Source: Strongyloides papillosus
Taxonomy: Eukaryota; Nematoda; Chromadorea; Rhabditida; Strongyloididae
NCBI GenBank assembly: GCA_005656395.1
Contig: SRSI01000043.1
Location: 248,001-312,000 of the forward strand
Direction of reading: 5' to 3'
DNA length: 64,000 bases
Shown in pieces: positions 58,833 through 64,000 of this stretch. The first letter of the stretch is position 1. The number at the start of each line of letters is the position of its first letter. The notes under the pieces were generated by a model. The model did not search any database. It had not been told where the DNA came from and was given only the letters and a program-made list of their open reading frames with translations. Made by a program: the position numbers and the translations under genes.

Positions 58833-61800
58833 GTTTCATTTTTTGTACTGTCAATTTTAATATTCATTGATTTTTTTTTCATTTTTTATGACGGATATTA
58901 TGATTGTTAAATAATATCGTGCGTTATTGTTCCCTACAAAATTATGTTATAATACATTAGCTTCATTGAAAATGAAACCAATGTACCTTTTTACAGCAAG
59001 CTATAAAAATCTGCAAATTTATTAAAAAGCAATGTAATTTTTTATATTAAAAAAAATAAAAAGGAATATTTCAATTAAAAATAATTTCAACAATAAAACC
59101 GCATTGTGTTAATTCTATTTAATTTTAGTTTTAAAGTTTTTAATAATTGTTTTTGCTAAGTTTTATACTTAATTATTTTTTTATTTTTTAAAATTAACAC
59201 TAAACTCTTCAAATAGTGTTTCAAACAAAATTTTTTTTAAAAATAGTAGAACATTTCTTCTAGTTCTAGTATTGTTTTGTTGAAGATTTGGTGTTAGACT
59301 TAAAATTATATTTAAAATTCGTCTATAATCTGAAAATATTAGAAATTTAGTGAAAATATAAAATGCATATAAAATTATTAATGAAAGATATTATATCATT
59401 CTACAATATTTATACTATGACTTTTCCTGTCAAGCGAGAAATTTGGGATTAGGTCACGAATATATTTGACTCTAACTACAAATACAACATTTGTTTTTTA
59501 TTATTCTTATTTATTTAAAATTTTATTTTTAGATAAAAAAGCAGAATATTTTCAAATCAATTGTTTTTTAGTTTTGTTGATACATAATATTTGTAAAACT
59601 TAAAAACTACTTTTAAATTTTATAAATTCGCATCTAATATCTTTTATAATTGATGAAATGAGTATCTAGAATTATTTAATTTCACTTACTCAAGTAAGAA
59701 AATGATTTTAGTAAAAAAAATTCCTAAAAATTCAAGTCCAAATATACTTGAAGTTTACACTAAATAAAATTCGCTTATTTTTAATTTAATTTTAGCGGAA
59801 AAATTTATCTACACTCACAAATTTTTGTATCGAAATTCATGGACAATTCTCTGAAATGAGACGATACAAAAATTAACTATTTTTACTTATATTTTTATGT
59901 ATTTACGTATATTTATGTCATAAAATATTTTTTTGTAATATAATAAATTTTTTGATATAATCAACGATAAAATTTTATACTTTGTGGTTTTACATCCACC
60001 TAGATTCTTCTTTATCTTTAAAAGGAAAATAAGATAAGTTTGAAAGCGTTCACTCATATTAAATAAACGTAATTAGTAAAATTAACTAAAAAAGTTGAAA
60101 ATCATTTATAATGTTGGTAAAATATACTATAAACATGAAAGTTATAATTAGTCGGGGGTTTATGAAAATTAAAGGTATTTGAGATAGATTTAAATTTGCA
60201 AAAAGAGAAAGAAATAAGAATGATACGTTTTATTGTGCTTAGGATGATTTGAAAATATTATTTACTAAATTAAAATAATGGTGCTGTAAAGGATATGTTT
60301 TTACTTTATTACCAAACTCAAAGTTTTAAAAAAATTTAATTGATTCTTTAATGTTTTAAATTATGTATTTTAAAGATATTAATAAAGTTGTTGTATTTAT
60401 AATATATTAATTCAATACTTTATCAAAAGTAAATCCATTTAACATCAATTCAAAATCATTTTTTAATTTTATGGCGTATATTATTTGTGTATGCAATACA
60501 TTTGACGACGTTAGATCTCTAAACGGTAAAATAAATTTAAAAAAATTGAATTCTAAAAAGTATATCGACAAAAGTGTAAAGTAGTTAAAAAAAAAAGCAA
60601 AATGATCAAATGAGATCAAAAACGATATAATAATTTGTGATTGTGGATTCGTGTTAATAAAAATACTACTGAATATACAATTTGTAGAAATACATTTAAA
60701 TCATTGAATTTATTGACAGATTTTTTATAAGGTTCACTCAATATATGTTTTGAAGAAACAGACCAGACATTATATTTAGTTAAACCATTAGTTAGAAAAA
60801 ATTAAATATTTTTTAAAAATTTTTATTTTAAAATCATTAGATTAATACATGTAGATTATTAATAATTTTTTACTCCTATTGTTTTTGAAATAAATTGTTT
60901 ATTTTAGATTCTTTTATTTGGATAATTAAATTCGTTCTAAAGGGTAATATTCATCATTATTGTTACACTCCCTTATTGACTTTTAGTGCATTTCAGCATA
61001 CATTATAGGACCAACATATTTATTTTTTTTATGAAACAAATATTAAAATAATTTACTACATTATTGATTCCTTAACTAATAGAATCCATGCTTCTTTCCA
61101 ATAAATATAATATTGTAAACATAGAAGACGGTATTCATTTTACAATGTTCTATATCAAATTATTCGAGAAACTACTGAATTTTATGATGTTGATAAAAAA
61201 CAATTTTCAAATATACAACCACTGCAATACAGAGTTTTCAATATAGTAATAATAGTTTATTATCAACAATATTGAAAGAGATTTCTTCAAATATGCTAAT
61301 TGTGGTGAAACATTTATGCTATTCTCATTTATTATAAATATTAAAATTAAGACTTCTAAAAGTACTAATGTAAATGGAAAATTTAATAATTCAGGAAAAG
61401 AAAAAGAATTGAAGATCGACGATTACTTAGGCTTTTTTGTCATGATAATTTGAATGAAAACTTAATAAGGGTTAAGAAAATTAATATCCGTTTTGTTTTA
61501 AAAAATAAGACTAGAATTTTTGATCTTTATTGTCCGTATAAAGAATATTGTCCACCAAGAAAGTAACTTTATAATCTTTACGATGTTTTATGCTATTAAA
61601 AATATTAATGAATGAATCTCTGAAAATTTATTTTGCTTAACATAACATTATGTTTTACATTGAATAAAAGTGCTTATAATCTCTTTACGTATCTGTCTAA
61701 TGGTATTGTGTTTCCAAAACACAGATATCTTATGTTTGGTAAAATTTTGAAATCTATTGTTATTTGTGTGTATATTCTGGTTAAATGTCATTATATAAAC

Positions 61801-61908
61801 ACTTCAACTAATTAAAATATCATTAAATTTTTAACAATTTTTTTGTAGTATATAAGTACTTTTTATATTCCTTTATAATTTAAGAATACTTTCAATTTTA
61901 TTTCAACG
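58833..61908. other. AT-rich region, one possible decayed gene
   Basis: 3.1 kb. Apart from the coding-like pieces at 61105-61566 (listed separately), only AT-driven short frames are seen (for example 60407-60619 minus and 61633-61815 plus). Confidence 0.5.
61105..61566 (+). pseudogene. Possible decayed or multi-exon secreted-type gene
   Basis: The first piece, from about 61105, reads FYNVLYQIIRETTEFYDVDK, then KQFSNIQPLQYRVFN before a GTAATA. The last piece is preceded by TTCAG and starts at 61395: KRKRIEDRRLLRLFCHDNLN, then IRFVLKNKTRIFDLYC and YKEYCPPRK with a TAA at 61564. The pieces look like protein, but no continuous in-frame join between them was found, so it is probably broken. Family unknown. 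Confidence 0.25.
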
Positions 61909-63307
61909 ATGGGAGTCCAATGTATAATTTGTTTTGAATCTTGTACAGCTTCTGGCACGAATCATGCTCCATATTCTACACCATGTGGACATGTAATGGG
62001 AAAAGAATGTTTAGAAAAATTTAAGGAGCATTTAAATAACAATTGTTTTAACTGCCTCTTTTGTCGTAAAGAAATAATTGTTAATAATTGTCACCCAATA
62101 CATGGTTTCGTTCCAGAGGTAATTATTAATGATTATTATGTTAATCTTATTATTCTAGATTAAGAATAGTGTTACAAAATCAGAAAGCACTTGTAAAAAA
62201 TTAAAAGAAAACTTTTCCTTTTCAAAAAATTTCAGTGAGAATATCAATGGAACTATTAAAATTTTTGATGAACACAATGGAAATATTTTAATAGCTGGAG
62301 AAATACCATCATTATTTTTTAGTAGTCATTTTATAAAATTAATTGTTACCAATGGAAGAAAAATATATGATATATCAGAATATAAATTAGATATTGAATG
62401 TAGCTGTTTATGTTTCAACAAAAGTGAAAATGGTGTTATTGAATTCTGTGTTGGTTATATTAATGGTATAGTCGAATTGTACAGATATAAAGTTTACGGT
62501 AATAATTTAAAAGTACTGAATAAAAAAAAATTAATTAATTTCGATTTTATATCAATTTTATTTGGAACGAGAAAAATTAATTCTGTATGTTTTTTATCTA
62601 ATGATTCCATTGCACTTTCTGTTGGAAAAGGAATGATACGTAATTGGAATAAGAGAGAAGAATGGTTATCAAAAACGCAAATTATAAATGAATGTCTCGA
62701 CGATGAATTTGATAATATTATACAACTGAAAGGGACAAATTGTGATGATTGCCTTGGAATAATGAATAATAAAATTTTTGTATTTAAAAAATATGGTACT
62801 TCATATGAACTGGCAAGTGAAACTGACAGTACAATTGTTTCATATTCAATTGATCCAAAATTTTGTGTACTTATTGTTTTATATTCCAACAAAAGCAATT
62901 TAATACAAGAACATTCAACATCTCAGTCATTTGCTAAGTATAAAATCATATTTGACAGCAGGCTACAGAAATATTGTGTCGAGAAAATCAGAAAAATTCA
63001 AAATATTAGAAATGAAATTCCAAAATCTTTTGTACCAAGTTTATTTGCTACAGAAAATTCCAATAAACCATTAATATACCATGGAATTTTCGCAAATATT
63101 GAAAATAATAATCTCGAGATTATTTCTTTTAATGATCCAAGAAAATGTGTGGGGTATGAAAATCTTGAAGATACAACTAATTGTCTTGGTGTTACATTTG
63201 TTGGTAGAAAGAATTTTTGTTTTAAAAACAATTCAACAAGAAAAATTGCCATAATATTAAAAAATAGAGTTGTTGTAATGGATATTTCTTATACGGCAAC
63301 CAATTAA
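61909..63307 (+). CDS. RFWD3-type RING finger protein with propeller-like C-terminus
   Basis: Two exons: 61909-62118 and 62159-63307 (452 residues; intron 40 nt, phase 0). The RING lies at residues 5-58: CIICFES, then TPCGHVMGKECLEKF and CFNCLFCRKE. The CGH-x2-G-x2-C spacing is that of RFWD3, an E3 ligase that ubiquitinates RPA and RAD51 at stalled forks and interstrand crosslinks. The remaining 380 residues have repeated short beta-rich blocks (IDISEY-like, VCFLSNDSIALSVGKGMIRN) where RFWD3 has its WD40 domain, but WD repeats are not clear by eye. It is shorter than vertebrate RFWD3 and lacks a long N-terminal region. A tandem paralogue follows. Confidence 0.65.
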
Positions 63308-63917
63308 AAATCGAACTTTCTTTTCTTGTGCGACTATAAAAAAAACAAGTCATATTTTACAAATGCTGGAACCATCATTAAAAATTACAAAAAAAAAATG
63401 TTTATTTAAATATCATTATAAGTTCTAATAATGGTTGAATTCATAAATGGTAATCATCATGCCTTATTTTTTATTTCAATTTCTTTAAATTTATTATTAA
63501 TAAAAATATTTTAATTTTACCTTAAAATCAATTTATATAATCAAAATTTCTAAAAGTATCATAACATTGTGATAATTCCTTTTTATATCAAAAAGATGAA
63601 ACGTTACTCATTATATTAATGAAAGAACAATAAAACAAAAAATTGAATACAAGTAAGTGTTAAAACTTTTACCTTTGTTAAGGTTACATTTACAAATTTA
63701 AGATAAAATATTATTTTGTTTGCACATAGTTGTAAATCTTTTGATATAGATAGCTAATTCATACCAAATGAAGCATATTCGCTTGATGTAATGATGATTT
63801 TCTCCATGCTACTTATTAGACGAAAGGTAGTTTATCATTATTAACTAACCATTGATAAAATCATAAGACTATAATTTTTTAAGACCTTATTATTAATTAT
63901 AAATATAGCTTTAAAAA
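63308..63917. other. Spacer between the tandem RING genes
   Basis: 610 bp, AT-rich. Holds the 3' end of the first RING gene (AATAAAAATATTT at about 63499) and the promoter of the second. No gene was seen. Confidence 0.5.
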
Positions 63918-64000
63918 ATGGTAGTTGGGTGTCCAATTTGTTTTGAATCATATACAGACCCTGAAACAGAACATGCTTCATATTTGGCACCATGTAGACA
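63918..64000 (+). CDS. RING finger paralogue, cut by window end
   Basis: The first 27 codons of a second RING gene: VGCPICFESYTDPETEHASY, then LAPCR at the window edge. It aligns directly with the start of the gene at 61909 (VQCIICFESCTASGTNHAPY, STPCGH), including the position of the first two Cys pairs, so it is a tandem duplicate about 2 kb away. Nothing can be said about its integrity downstream. Confidence 0.75.
   Translation, partial: MVVGCPICFESYTDPETEHASYLAPCR

Noticed and set aside
61633..61815. Short plus-strand frame before the RING gene
   Set aside because: Hydrophobic AT-codon composition without splice or domain support.
1..64000. tRNA, rRNA, spliced-leader RNA or known microRNA genes
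   Set aside because: Scanning by eye for B-box-like GGTTCRANTCC and for well-known nematode microRNA seeds gave no credible hit; a covariance-model search would be needed to exclude them.

Overview
The window looks like a chromosome segment from a very AT-rich parasitic nematode of the Strongyloides type (clade IV). The signs are extreme AT content outside exons, many introns of about 37-120 nt with GTAAGT/GTATGT donors and TTTTAG/TTTCAG acceptors, pyrimidine-AG sites just before several start codons (as expected for spliced-leader trans-splicing), and nematode-style family expansions. The organism call is an inference from composition and gene content. No rRNA, tRNA, CRISPR or intact transposon was seen.

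Layout. (1) 0.6-5.4 kb: four tandem copies (period about 1.3-1.4 kb) of a gene for a small secreted Gly/His/Pro-rich peptide, each with a conserved TATA promoter. Each unit also carries a piece of the convergent neighbour, a RILP-like RH1/RH2 coiled-coil gene (5.5-7.4 kb, minus). The three outer pieces are broken pseudo-exons. (2) 9.8-11.6 kb: two tandem TMED2/SEL-9 type p24 cargo receptors, one conserved and one divergent. (3) 12.8-14.6 kb: a PLP-dependent aromatic amino acid decarboxylase family gene. (4) 16.6-18.9 kb: a four-exon secreted cysteine-rich matrix-type protein. (5) 19.6-21.5 kb: an ILVBL/HACL2-type ThDP-dependent 2-hydroxyacyl-CoA lyase. (6) 21.5-33.2 kb: an 11.6-kb stretch with no convincing gene, holding a decayed Ty3/gypsy-type integrase relic. 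(7) 33.2-34.5 kb: a single-pass membrane protein with a proline-rich cytoplasmic tail.

(8) 35.7-48.1 kb: a tandem array of six MATH-BTB (SPOP-like) genes, five intact and one pseudogene, in two subfamilies defined by exon 1. A conserved, mostly decayed minus-strand coding-like module alternates with the genes. (9) 49.6-51.8 kb: a cereblon-like protein (LON-like region, DDB1-binding-like segment, CULT zinc domain) with a Tyr at one of the three cage Trp positions and a long acidic tail. (10) 52.3-54.1 kb: a head-to-head pair, histidine phosphatase and REXO4-type exonuclease, sharing a 163-bp promoter. (11) 54.1-64 kb: sparse sequence with a small secreted basic-tailed protein, an RFWD3-type RING protein and the start of a tandem RING paralogue cut by the window end.

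Themes. Substrate-adaptor genes of the ubiquitin system are prominent: MATH-BTB proteins are CUL3 adaptors, cereblon is a CUL4-DDB1 adaptor, and the RING proteins are likely E3s. Local tandem duplication with gene decay and sequence mosaicism is the dominant process in the peptide, p24, MATH-BTB and RING loci. The best candidates for something undescribed are the antisense module interleaved with the MATH-BTB genes, the peptide/RILP-exon co-amplification, and the divergent cereblon.
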